A stretch of 64,000 bases of DNA, taken from assembly GCA_029263295.1 (NCBI GenBank), contig JAJCXT010000055.1, forward strand, positions 97,170 through 161,169, written 5' to 3'. The notes beneath the pieces are model-generated. The model worked only from the letters and a program-made list of their open reading frames with translations. It was not told the origin of the DNA and did not search any database. The position numbers were made by a program, and so were the translations under genes. Shown one piece after another: positions 24,856 to 32,868 of this stretch (its first letter is position 1; each line of letters opens with the position of its first letter). Source of the stretch: Acidobacteriota bacterium. GTDB lineage: Bacteria > Acidobacteriota > UBA890 > WLXD01.

Positions 24856-26753
24856 GACGACGCCCCCACAGTAGAGGTCGCCCTGACGCGAACATGATCC
24901 GTGTTTGTGACGTGGGCAAGCAGGAGCGCGGTAACGCGCGCTGCGTTGCGTTCCATGAGCCAGTGTCCGGCGCCCTCGATGACTTCAAACTGGTATGGAC
25001 CTTCGACGAACTCACTCGTTCCCTCGGCCGCGCCTCTACCGAACGCGCTGTCGGCCGTTCCCCAGACGTAGAGCGTGGGCGCGGTGACCGTCAGCGGGGG
25101 CGGCGAACTCGCCGGGCTGCCCGCAGTGGAGCGAAGTGCCGACGCGCGATACCAGTTGAGAGCCGCTCCGATCGCCTCGGGTGTACCCAGTGCAGCCAGG
25201 TACTGATCGACCGCGTCGTCGTCGAGTCCAGCCAGGATGCCGCGTAGGAATGTCGCTTCGTCGGCAAGGAATCGGTCTTCAGCGTCGTCGGCACTGAACA
25301 CGGCGAAGTAGGCAGAGCGGTCCGCCTGGTCGTCGTCTTCGTCGGCGAGCGCACGGCCGAACGAACTGACGTGCGGTGTCGACAGTGCCGTCAGTGTCCG
25401 CACTCGATCCGGGACTCGCGCCGCGAAGACCCAGGCCACGGCCGCGCCCCAGTCATGACCGACCAGATGGAAGGTCTCGAAATCGAGGGCGTTGGCGATC
25501 CCGATGACATCGCCGACCAGATGGGTCATCGAGTAGTCGCTCACTCCCGTGGGACGGGCACCGGGCGAATAGCCGCGCTGGTCGGGAGCGATTGCCCGGA
25601 ACCCCGCCTCGCCAAGCGCGACCAGTTGATGGCGAAAAGCGTAAGACGTTTCAGGGAAGCCGTGCAGGAGAATCACAGGCTCGCCGTCTGCTGGCCCCGA
25701 AGCGAGGGCGTCGAAGGTCATCTCTCCGACTCGGATCGTCAGCGACTCGAGGGCGGGCGGCGGGATCGCGCCCTCGGCGGTAGCCGCCTGTGCGTCTCCG
25801 AGCTGCAGTCGGCGCACAACGATCGAGGTTTGCTCTTCCCCGCGCCAGACACCGGCAAGGTTGTTGAACCATAGTGCGGACCCGTCGGGACTCGCGGCGA
25901 TTCCGTTCGGATGCGAAAGTGTCGCCGTTCTCGCCGGACCATCGGCGAAGCCGCGCTCGCCGGTGCCCGCGAGACGACTCATCGCACCGTCGAGTGACAC
26001 GCGGTAGATATCGTTGGCGTGAAATCTGGTCACGAAGAGATCACCGCGTGCGAAAGCAATGTGGGCGTTGCCGCCGAGGTCATTCCCTCCCGGCGAGGTC
26101 GGCTGCGAACTGTCCCGGCCCGGTAGCGTCGCCAGAATCGTGGCGTTCCCCGAGTCGCTCACCCGCACGACGTGATCGTTCCTGTAGTTGACGACGTAGA
26201 GATTGCCGTCATCGCCGATGGTGATTCCGTTGGGACAGGCGAACAGATCGCCCGAGGCAAGAGCGCTGACCGTGCCGTCGGTGTCCACCCTGCTAATCGT
26301 GTTGTTGCCGCAGTTGCAGACGAAGATCGCGCCGGTGCCGTCGACAACGAGGCCAACTGGGGCTACCAGTCCAGTGTCCACGACGGTCGTTACCTCGCCT
26401 GTCCGCGCGACTCTACTGATGGTGTGATTGAAGAAATTCGACTGCAATACATCGCCGCGTCGGTCGATGGCGATGCCGGACGAGCCATAGAGCGCTCGCG
26501 TCAGGGTCGTGACCTCGCCATCGGGACCGATCCTCCAGAGCGCGTCGTGGAAGTTCGAGACGTAGACGAAACCAAGCCGATCGACCGCGAGGCCGCCGAT
26601 CCGGCCCCAGCTCTCGAGTTCCTCAGACAGCGGGAGCGGCTCGACCTGGGCCGCGACGTCAGGTGCACTCTGTGCGGGGATCCCGGCCGACGCCAGCGAG
26701 GACAGAAGCGGCACCAGGGCCGCGAACGAAAGAAAGACTGTGTGCCACCTCAT
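24852..26753 (-). CDS. Exported NHL beta-propeller fused to epoxide-hydrolase-like alpha/beta hydrolase
   Basis: The 633-residue protein has a signal peptide (ends LASAG). An NHL/SMP-30-like propeller (~45-330) follows, with repeats such as GGLAVDRLGFVYVSNF, SGIAIDRRGDVLQSNF and NGITIGDDGNLYVVNYRN. An alpha/beta hydrolase (~340-620) completes it. The hydrolase has HGFPE (oxyanion motif, ~359), GHDWG with nucleophile Asp (~429) and GAGHWLMER (catalytic His ~597), the epoxide-hydrolase/dehalogenase signature. It is co-transcribed with the small HTH gene. A 3-codon ATG-GCC-ACA-TGA leader overlaps its ATG. The fusion is unusual. Confidence 0.85.
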   Translation of the reverse strand: MRWHTVFLSFAALVPLLSSLASAGIPAQSAPDVAAQVEPLPLSEELESWGRIGGLAVDRLGFVYVSNFHDALWRIGPDGEVTTLTRALYGSSGIAIDRRGDVLQSNFFNHTISRVARTGEVTTVVDTGLVAPVGLVVDGTGAIFVCNCGNNTISRVDTDGTVSALASGDLFACPNGITIGDDGNLYVVNYRNDHVVRVSDSGNATILATLPGRDSSQPTSPGGNDLGGNAHIAFARGDLFVTRFHANDIYRVSLDGAMSRLAGTGERGFADGPARTATLSHPNGIAASPDGSALWFNNLAGVWRGEEQTSIVVRRLQLGDAQAATAEGAIPPPALESLTIRVGEMTFDALASGPADGEPVILLHGFPETSYAFRHQLVALGEAGFRAIAPDQRGYSPGARPTGVSDYSMTHLVGDVIGIANALDFETFHLVGHDWGAAVAWVFAARVPDRVRTLTALSTPHVSSFGRALADEDDDQADRSAYFAVFSADDAEDRFLADEATFLRGILAGLDDDAVDQYLAALGTPEAIGAALNWYRASALRSTAGSPASSPPPLTVTAPTLYVWGTADSAFGRGAAEGTSEFVEGPYQFEVIEGAGHWLMERNAARVTALLLAHVTNTDHVRVRATSTVGASS

Positions 26754-26807
26754 GTGGCCATCAAAGCACCCGCGCTACGGTCCGGGGTAGGGATCCGCCG
26801 CTGGTTT

Positions 26808-26838
26808 TCGGTGACCTGTCGCCGAAGCCCGGTGAACG
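26808..26838 (-). promoter_or_regulatory. LytTR-type direct-repeat element, copy A
   Basis: On the minus strand the half-sites are GTTCACCG (26837-26830) and GGTCACCG (26816-26809), 21 bp apart. The element ends 47 nt before an ATG at 26761, which opens a 3-codon leader overlapping the propeller-hydrolase start. CTAC lies 18 nt past it. It is 58 nt from the start of the divergent LytS-type kinase gene, so it could also serve that promoter. Confidence 0.65.
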
Positions 26839-26896
26839 GTCGCGTCGGAGCGAAGCAGTCCCGGCAGCGGGCGTGAGCCTGTCGTAACCTCTTCTG

Positions 26897-28030
26897 ATGC
26901 CCAACTCATCACGTCGAGAACACAGCCTCCCGCAGCGCGAGTTCAGCGCCATGGTCTTGGCCCGGGTAGTGCTGGCCTGGCTGCCCCTCGCCGGTTTGTG
27001 GACGCTGATCATTTTGTCTGTGGAAGGGGCCACTCTCGTTTCCGCGGCGCGGTTCGGCTTCATCTCGATAGGGACCGCGGCGATCCTGAGCTACGGCGTC
27101 TGGCACTTGACCGGCCGCTACGAGTGGCCCGATCACGTGAGCGCGGGTTTCTATCTCGCCCATGCCGGGTTCGCAGCGTTGTTCGCCGTCTCCTGGATGG
27201 TGATCGGCATGACCGCGAACTCGCTGGTCACTGGTCTGCCGATCTTCCGGTGGCACCTCAGTGTGTCGTTCACGTTCTGGCGATTCCTCATGGGGCTGTT
27301 TCTGTACGGCCTGATCGCGGGCGTGTCCTACTCGATGCGCACCCGCGTGCAGCTACGTCAGCAGGAGACGGCAACGCTCGAGGCTCAGGCGCTAGCCGCC
27401 GAGGCCAAGCTGGAGTCGCTACGCGCCCAGCTCAATCCCCACTTCCTGTTCAATGCGCTGCACTCCGTATCGGAACTGATGCACACGGATGTTGCTGGCG
27501 CCGAACGATCGATCGAAGATCTCGCGGGACTTCTGCGCTACAGCCTCGGGGCCGACAGCGAGGACATCGTGAGCCTGGCACAGGAGTGGGAATTCGTAGA
27601 GGGGTACCTATCACTCGAACGGTTGCGACTTGGTCAACGGCTCCGCTTCGAGAGTCATCTCGACCAGGAGGCGCTCGCCGCTCGAATCCCGAGCTTCACG
27701 GTGCAGGTGCTAGTGGAGAACTCCATCCGTCATGCCATCGCGCCGCGGCCCGAAGGCGGGCGTATCCGAGTCAGCGCGAAGATCGAGGATGAGGTCCTGC
27801 AGATCGAAGTCGAGGACGACGGTCCTGGGTTCGAAGCCCGGGCGGACTCACCTACACCATCATCGAGCGACGGAGACTCGGGCCGAGGCCTGCCGTTGCT
27901 GCGGCAACGACTTGATGCCATTTACGCGCTCGCCGGGGATCTTGATATCGACTCACAGCCGGGACGCGGCACGACGGCCACAGTGCGCGTGCCGCAGCCA
28001 CGCCATCGCCGGGACCACCGGTCCACATGA
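26897..28030 (+). CDS. LytS/YehU-type sensor histidine kinase
   Basis: The 377-residue protein has four hydrophobic helices (residues ~20-155), a short linker, and a His_kinase (PF06580-type) domain. The phosphoacceptor His is in LNPHFLFNALHS near residue 183. A GHKL ATPase follows with N-box ENSIRHA and G-box DDGPGF near 295, and GLPLLRQRL for the G2 region. The sensor appears membrane-embedded and has no periplasmic domain. Its last 4 nt overlap the LytTR regulator (ATGA), so they form one two-component system. No clear ribosome site precedes 26897; ATG 26951 is an alternative. Regulatory copy A lies in its upstream gap. Confidence 0.9.
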   Translation: MPNSSRREHSLPQREFSAMVLARVVLAWLPLAGLWTLIILSVEGATLVSAARFGFISIGTAAILSYGVWHLTGRYEWPDHVSAGFYLAHAGFAALFAVSWMVIGMTANSLVTGLPIFRWHLSVSFTFWRFLMGLFLYGLIAGVSYSMRTRVQLRQQETATLEAQALAAEAKLESLRAQLNPHFLFNALHSVSELMHTDVAGAERSIEDLAGLLRYSLGADSEDIVSLAQEWEFVEGYLSLERLRLGQRLRFESHLDQEALAARIPSFTVQVLVENSIRHAIAPRPEGGRIRVSAKIEDEVLQIEVEDDGPGFEARADSPTPSSSDGDSGRGLPLLRQRLDAIYALAGDLDIDSQPGRGTTATVRVPQPRHRRDHRST

Positions 28031-28767
28031 AGATCCGAAGCCTGATCGCCGAGGACGAGCCCCTGGCGCGGCGCAAGCTCCGCCGACTTCTCGACGAGTT
28101 CGAGGAAGTCGAGGTCATCGGAGAGTGCGGCGACGGGCTCGACGCGGTGCGGGCCATCGATCAACTCGAACCGCAAATCGTATTCCTGGATATTCAGTTG
28201 CCCGGCCTGACGGGGCTGCAGGTCCTGGAGAGGATCGCCCACCGCCCACACGTGATCTTCACGACCGCGTACGACCGCTATGCCGTCACCGCGTTCGAGA
28301 TCCACGCGACCGACTACCTGGTCAAGCCCTTCGGCAAGGAGCGTCTGGCCGTAGCCATCGAACGTGCCCGGGACGCGCTGCGAAGTGGACTGCGACCCGG
28401 CACCTACGACCGCGTCCCCGAGACGCTCGTGTCCGATGTCCCCCTGACGCGGCTGTTCGTGCGCACACGAAACAAGGTCATTCCCGTGGCCGCGACCTCG
28501 ATCGAACACCTCGAAGGAGAAGGCGACTACGTCCGGCTTCACGCTCACGGCGACGAGCACCTGATCCACGTTCGCCTGAAGGACCTCGAGGCTCGCCTCG
28601 ACCCCAGGCACTTCCTGAGAGTGCACAAGTCCCACATCATCAACCTGGACTTTCTGGACGCGCTAACGCCCCACGAAGGTAGTCGCTACCTCATTACCCT
28701 GCGCAGTGGACGCGAAGTCTTGGCCAGCCGCAGCCGCTCCAAGGAGCTGCGCAAGCAGATCGTCTAG
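28027..28767 (+). CDS. LytTR-family response regulator
   Basis: The 246-residue protein has a receiver domain (acidic pocket AEDEP, phospho-acceptor Asp in FLDIQLPG near residue 56, Lys in LVKPFG near 105) and a LytTR DNA-binding domain (~145-244). The latter carries IEHLEGEGDYVRLHAHG, then FLRVHKSHIINLDFL and the basic SRSRSKELR end. LytTR dimers bind direct repeats about two helical turns apart. It overlaps the kinase gene by 4 nt and is convergent with the methyltransferase gene, overlapping it by 105 nt. It is the best candidate to bind the recurring GKTCACCG elements. Confidence 0.93.
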   Translation: MKIRSLIAEDEPLARRKLRRLLDEFEEVEVIGECGDGLDAVRAIDQLEPQIVFLDIQLPGLTGLQVLERIAHRPHVIFTTAYDRYAVTAFEIHATDYLVKPFGKERLAVAIERARDALRSGLRPGTYDRVPETLVSDVPLTRLFVRTRNKVIPVAATSIEHLEGEGDYVRLHAHGDEHLIHVRLKDLEARLDPRHFLRVHKSHIINLDFLDALTPHEGSRYLITLRSGREVLASRSRSKELRKQIV

Positions 28768-30030
28768 GGGTCTGCACAGGACCCGCGAGTCCGGGGTGGC
28801 CGTCGGTGGCGTCTGCCAGTGGACCCGATCCCCGGCTCGGATGGCATTCGCGAGAGTCGGCCACTGACGATCAGCCGCCGGAATGAGTTCGCGCTCGAGA
28901 CGACGAAACCGCTCTGTGATCGCCGGGTTCCAGTTCAGATAGAGCTTGCCGTCAATGATCGACCAACTATCCTGGGGCCGCGACTGAGCACCGTAGCCCT
29001 CGCCTCCGTGGCCGGAAGCACCGTAGGCGCACCAGCCTCCGTACTGGGGCGCGAAGCTCTCAGGGTCGGCGATGAACGACTCTCTATGCTCTCGGGATAC
29101 GAACAGCCATGTGGCACCGCGCCATACCGTGGAAAGGCCCCCGCGGCCGACTGTCGCTTCCCCTAATGCGAAGTACGCGACCGGGTCGTAGCCGCCCAAC
29201 GCGTAGCCATTTTCGAGCACCATGACCTCGGTAGGAGCGAGAGCAGGCTGCCAGTCTTCTCCCTTGACGTACTCCTGCGAACCCATCGCCGACGAAGTCG
29301 CGGTCGCCAGCTTACGAAACTTCAGAAGCATGCGATCGAGCTTGTAGCGGTTCGGAAACCGCGAGTCCGAGTAGTCGTCGGTGGCATCTGACAGCATTTC
29401 CGACCTGGCCACGAGTTCGAAACCGGCTTGAACGATCTCCCCGATCAGGAATTCCTCGTTGATCCGGTGCGTCTTCTCATCGGCTCCCGCCGAGGGCGTG
29501 CGGACATCGACCACACCCAGGATCCCGCCTGGTTTGAGGGCACGAAGAAAGCCGGCGTACTCGTCAGCGGGCTCGTCCTCGAGAAAGACGTAGAGATCGT
29601 GCAGGTTCCTGATGGTCACGATGACGTCTACGCTCGCGGGCTCCAGGTCGTCAACACGGGGGACGATGCGCACGTTTTCCAACCGAGCAGTCGCGATCCT
29701 CTCCTCGAGTTGCTCGGCAAAATAGTCCGTCCGAGTGGCCAACACGAGCCCGGACGAACCTAGCAGGCGAGAAAGGACCTGCGTGTTGTATCCGCCGAAG
29801 GGGAAGTAGTCCACGACCGTCATGCCAGCGCCGACTCCGAACCAGTCGAGAACCTCGAGCGGCATACTGCCAGGATCCCTGGCTCGATCACTCTCCGATC
29901 GGGTCGGATCGGACAGGATGCTCTCGGCGGTCTGCCAAGCGGGTCCAGCGAAGACGTTCGCTACGCTGAACGTCAGCGCACTACAGACCATCATCACCAG
30001 CAGGAATCTCGGCTCGCGTCCGCTTCGCAT
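28663..30030 (-). CDS. Exported methyltransferase-like domain fused to YHS domain
   Basis: The 455-residue protein has a signal peptide (LLVMMVCSALTFSVANVFAG). A Rossmann-like domain (~40-245) resembles predicted methyltransferases of COG4798: GVGAGMTVVDYFPFGGYNT, then RNLHDLYVF and LKPGGILGVVDVRTP. A YHS-type domain follows (~265-385: GYDPVAYFALGEA, FVSREHRESFIADPE, APQYGGWCAYG). The last ~65 residues overlap the convergent LytTR gene and have odd composition; an earlier stop may have been lost. AGGGGAG precedes the ATG at 30030. It is downstream of and close to the TPR-like gene, likely in one operon. Confidence 0.8.
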   Translation of the reverse strand: MRSGREPRFLLVMMVCSALTFSVANVFAGPAWQTAESILSDPTRSESDRARDPGSMPLEVLDWFGVGAGMTVVDYFPFGGYNTQVLSRLLGSSGLVLATRTDYFAEQLEERIATARLENVRIVPRVDDLEPASVDVIVTIRNLHDLYVFLEDEPADEYAGFLRALKPGGILGVVDVRTPSAGADEKTHRINEEFLIGEIVQAGFELVARSEMLSDATDDYSDSRFPNRYKLDRMLLKFRKLATATSSAMGSQEYVKGEDWQPALAPTEVMVLENGYALGGYDPVAYFALGEATVGRGGLSTVWRGATWLFVSREHRESFIADPESFAPQYGGWCAYGASGHGGEGYGAQSRPQDSWSIIDGKLYLNWNPAITERFRRLERELIPAADRQWPTLANAIRAGDRVHWQTPPTATPDSRVLCRPLDDLLAQLLGAAAAGQDFASTAQGNEVATTFVGR

Positions 30031-30056
30031 CTGCTCCCCTTCTGTGGATCCGGCGA

Positions 30057-30767
30057 TCAGGAATCTCGGCCGGGCGCCCGTTCGGGCAGTTCCTGCCGCT
30101 CGCGCTTCTCGATGCCACCCAGCCAGAAGCCGATCCAAGGCCGACCCCAGTCGGGCCACAGCGGATTGTCGGACGGGTAGGCGTCGAACTTGCCGAGCGC
30201 CTGGGTCAGCATGATCCGCCCCTCGTCCATCCGCCTCGCCCTGATCAGGTCGAACCCTCGTTGCATCCACACTCGCGGGTTGTCCGGGTTCAGTTGTTCG
30301 GCGGCGAGACGGTCCGGCCCTGCGAGGGCCAGCAGCCGCGTGCGCTCGGTGGCGTCCTGTTGCACGTAAGCGCGGTTCGAGTGGATCAGCGCTTGCATCA
30401 TATGGAACTCTGCTCGCTCATCGTCCGAGGGTGTCGCCAGGCGTGACCCTGCGAGATCAAGGAGCTCCTGCGCGAGATCCATGTTGGCCAACGCCCCGGG
30501 GATATCGTCAGCCTGCAACTGGGTGCGTGCGTGCGAGGCCCAGAATGGAGCTTCCCACCCGGCCGGATACTCGGACGCGATGTCCTCGAACCGCAGTGCA
30601 ATCCGCTCCTGCACCTCGGTGCCGGAGGCAAGGTTGGCGTTCCAATCCGCGATCGCGGCCAGCAGGACGGCCGAGTAGTCAGCGCTCGGGGCCAGCGGCG
30701 ACAGCGCGCTGGATCCGTGCGGCACAACGGCGGCGAGAGTGGCAATCAGGAACCAGGCAAGTCTCAT
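30057..30767 (-). CDS. Exported TPR-like helical protein
   Basis: The 236-residue protein has a signal peptide (RLAWFLIATLAAVVPHGSSA) and then helical repeats of tetratricopeptide rhythm. These include WASHARTQLQADDIPGALA, MQALIHSNRAYVQQ and NPRVWMQRGFDLIRARRMDE. GGAGG lies 8 nt before the ATG at 30767, which is the best start. A frame from 30842 is also open, and a conserved leader ATG at 30865 is out of frame because of a run of eight C residues. It is 26 nt before the methyltransferase-YHS gene. A periplasmic scaffold role is plausible. Confidence 0.75.
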   Translation of the reverse strand: MRLAWFLIATLAAVVPHGSSALSPLAPSADYSAVLLAAIADWNANLASGTEVQERIALRFEDIASEYPAGWEAPFWASHARTQLQADDIPGALANMDLAQELLDLAGSRLATPSDDERAEFHMMQALIHSNRAYVQQDATERTRLLALAGPDRLAAEQLNPDNPRVWMQRGFDLIRARRMDEGRIMLTQALGKFDAYPSDNPLWPDWGRPWIGFWLGGIEKRERQELPERAPGRDS

Positions 30768-30826
30768 GGCATGCGCCTCCAAATAACGTGGCAGCATCGG
30801 GCACCACGAAAGACAGTTCAACAGGT

Positions 30827-30834
30827 GGGGGGGG
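30827..30834. repeat. G8 homopolymer tract in a leader
   Basis: Eight consecutive G (C on the coding strand) lie between the regulatory element and the TPR-like gene. A length of nine would put the leader ATG at 30865 in frame with the 236-residue gene, so the tract could be a slippage site, or a sequencing artefact. Confidence 0.4.
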
Positions 30835-30910
30835 AGCAGCATGAGCGTCCACTTCGAGAACCCATCAAAACATCCGCACTACCCCGCAGCGTAGAGATCC
30901 CTCGCCGCTT

Positions 30911-30941
30911 TCGGCGAACCGTCGCCAGGAGCCGGTGAAAC
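30911..30941 (-). promoter_or_regulatory. LytTR-type direct-repeat element, copy D
   Basis: On the minus strand the half-sites are TTTCACCG (30940-30933) and GTTCGCCG (30919-30912), 21 bp apart. The element ends 46 nt before ATG 30865, with CTAC 17 nt past it and GGATGTTTTG before the ATG. The ~66 nt from element to ATG align with copy A throughout, including TTTGATGG. It points at the TPR/methyltransferase operon. Confidence 0.6.
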
Positions 30942-30995
30942 GCCGCGCGGCGGGCGAGAACGGGCCCCTCCGCGCCCCGCGATCTCTCCGTACGG

Positions 30996-31577
30996 CTATG
31001 TGGGCTCGATGCGACGGACCTCGACCCGCCCCCCGTGGCGCGCGTGCGGGCTCGCCGCGGCCACCGCTTGCGCCGACGCCTCGCTCGCGGCCAGCACGAT
31101 GAAGAACCCCGTGACGCGCTCAGTCGGCAGCGGACCCGAGGGGGCCGGCGCGCCGACTACATCGCCACCGTCGGCCAGTTTTTCCCCGGCCTCTAGCAGG
31201 CCGCGCGCGGCAAGGCCACCTGCCCATTCCGCGTACTCCCTCATTCGCTCCACCTCCACAGCAGGCTCAAGGAACGAGCCCGCCGGCTCCAGCAGTAGTA
31301 GCAAGTAGCGATCGCTGCCTTCCGACGCTGCCTCGCTGGGCGCAGTCGCGACAGGCTCGGCATCGAGGAGATAGCGTTGAGTACCAACCCCGGCGACAAA
31401 CAGCAGCGTGGCAGCCGCCACCAATCCCAGAGAGCGAACGGTCGTCCGGCGGACCGGTGCGATCAGCCCCTCAGCACGTAATGCCTCGGTAACCCGTGCC
31501 TCGAGCCCGGCCGGCGGCTGATCGCGGCCGAGTCCGTGCAACGCATGGCGCTCCTGCGCCGACAGTTCCTCAACCAT
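30996..31577 (-). CDS. Anti-sigma-like membrane protein with C-terminal YCII-like domain
   Basis: The 193-residue protein starts with a short cytoplasmic segment (~1-45). One TM helix follows (SLGLVAAATLLFVAGVGTQ, ~48-66). The C-terminal domain (~85-193) resembles YCII/DGPF proteins: YLLLLLEPAGSF, then EYAEWAGGLAARGLL, GEKLADG, GFFIVLAASEASA, then a small His-containing turn and VEVRRIEP. Its start overlaps the stop of the ECF sigma gene by 8 nt. By position it is the cognate anti-sigma factor, although a zinc-binding HxxxCxxC motif is absent. A YCII-like domain outside the cell fused to this anchor is unusual. Confidence 0.72.
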   Translation of the reverse strand: MVEELSAQERHALHGLGRDQPPAGLEARVTEALRAEGLIAPVRRTTVRSLGLVAAATLLFVAGVGTQRYLLDAEPVATAPSEAASEGSDRYLLLLLEPAGSFLEPAVEVERMREYAEWAGGLAARGLLEAGEKLADGGDVVGAPAPSGPLPTERVTGFFIVLAASEASAQAVAAASPHARHGGRVEVRRIEPT

Positions 31578-32091
31578 GTTGCTTATCTCCTTGTCCGAGC
31601 CCTTGCCGTAGCTGGCGACGCGCGCGGTGCAGTTGGCTCTTGGACGTGCCCGGGCTAATCCCGAGCAATGTTCCGATCTCTTCGTGCGTGTGGCCCTCCA
31701 CGTCGTGCAACAGCAGCACCTCGCGATATCCCTCCGCCAGGTTCAACACGGCCTGGCGCAGTTGCGCGCTGCCCACCGGGTCCAGCCCTGCGGCCGGACT
31801 ACCGTCGAAAGGCGGGTCTGCAGTCAGATCGGGCACCGCCGTGAGCCTGACCCCGCGGCGATAGTGTTCGCGGCACAGATTCAGCGCGATTCCCGTAAGC
31901 CACGTGCGCAATGAGGACTGCCAGCGGAACGCGGCCAGCCCGCGTGCGGCGCGCAGCCACGTTTCCTGGATGATGTCCTCGGCCCCGTCCACCCCGACCC
32001 GCAGCACCGCGAAGCGGTAGAGCGCCGGTGTGTACGCGCGGTAAAGCTCTCTGAAGCTGGCCTCATCTCGCGCGATGAGGTACGCGTTCAC
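31570..32091 (-). CDS. ECF-type RNA polymerase sigma factor
   Basis: This is a small sigma-70 family protein. Region 2 reads ASFRELYRAYTPALYRFAV followed by GAEDIIQETWLRAARGL. Region 4 reads EGYREVLLLHDVEGHTHEEIGTLLGISPG followed by KSQLHRARRQLRQ. It directs RNA polymerase to stress or envelope promoters. The start is uncertain: GTG 32091 is used here (173 residues). A CTG at 32121 has an ideal AGGAGG 5 nt upstream, and the open ATG at 32184 would overlap the previous gene by 67 nt. It is followed by its putative anti-sigma gene with an 8-nt overlap. Confidence 0.9.
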   Translation of the reverse strand: MNAYLIARDEASFRELYRAYTPALYRFAVLRVGVDGAEDIIQETWLRAARGLAAFRWQSSLRTWLTGIALNLCREHYRRGVRLTAVPDLTADPPFDGSPAAGLDPVGSAQLRQAVLNLAEGYREVLLLHDVEGHTHEEIGTLLGISPGTSKSQLHRARRQLRQGLGQGDKQHG

Positions 32092-32117
32092 CAGCGTCCG
32101 ATCCGCGGCCCCGGCGC

Positions 32118-32666
32118 TCAGCGCAGCCTCCTGTAGTGAATCTCTTCCATCCAATCTTCCTTGCCGTCTTGGTACCAGCTCCACTTCGAGGTGAATTCAT
32201 TCCCGTCCACGAAGCGGTACTCCGACGAGTCCATATGACCAACGTCACGCGACACCATGTTGCCCCCGCGCTGGAACGCGAACCGAAGAGCTGTGGCGTC
32301 CGCGTTGATCTCCGTTGCCATCAGGTGGGGCTGGTTACGTGCCTCGCAATAGTGCGTCAGTACCAGCTTGTCGCCGTCGAGCGAGAACAGGGTAACCATG
32401 GTGTTCTCCGGCGCATCCTCGAACACCGTTCTCGACATGACGACCGACCCTCGGGCGAGCACTTCGAACGTCATGTCCTCGGTTGACCAGCCCTTCGTGC
32501 TTTCGGCGCTCCAGGTGCCTGCGAGCGACTTGAAGCGCTCGAAAGCGACCTCGGCAGCGCTTGGTGATTGCGCCTGGGCGACAGCCCCGGCCTGAACCCC
32601 GAGCACTAGGGCCAATACCGAGAAGCGGACTACATGTGACCGGAGCTGGCCGGGTCCGAGTTTCAT
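32118..32666 (-). CDS. Exported DUF1579/lipocalin-like protein
   Basis: The 182-residue protein has a signal peptide (VVRFSVLALVLGVQAGAVAQAQ). The mature barrel-like domain opens with RFKSLAGTWSAESTKGWS, then DKLVLTHYCEARNQPHLMA and a final KWSWYQDGKEDWMEEIHY. That matches DUF1579-type small-molecule-binding domains. It stops just before the ECF sigma gene, whose ribosome site lies inside it, so they may be one operon. No strong ribosome site precedes ATG 32666. A ligand-binding or stress-related role is likely but unproven. Confidence 0.75.
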   Translation of the reverse strand: MKLGPGQLRSHVVRFSVLALVLGVQAGAVAQAQSPSAAEVAFERFKSLAGTWSAESTKGWSTEDMTFEVLARGSVVMSRTVFEDAPENTMVTLFSLDGDKLVLTHYCEARNQPHLMATEINADATALRFAFQRGGNMVSRDVGHMDSSEYRFVDGNEFTSKWSWYQDGKEDWMEEIHYRRLR

Positions 32667-32868
32667 AGGGACTCCATGGTGGATCGAGTGTGTGGGTAGC
32701 CCGGCTCGATGGCTCGCGCGCCGCACACGGGTTGTCTGGTGTTCTACTCGTTGGTGGCCTGAGGTGGGCAAAAGGTTGCATCGTGTTGAAGCTCGGCAGC
32801 TGTTGCGGTAGATCTTCCTCTCCTGCCGCCCACCCTATCCCGGCCCGACTCGTGCCTCGGAGGTCCTG

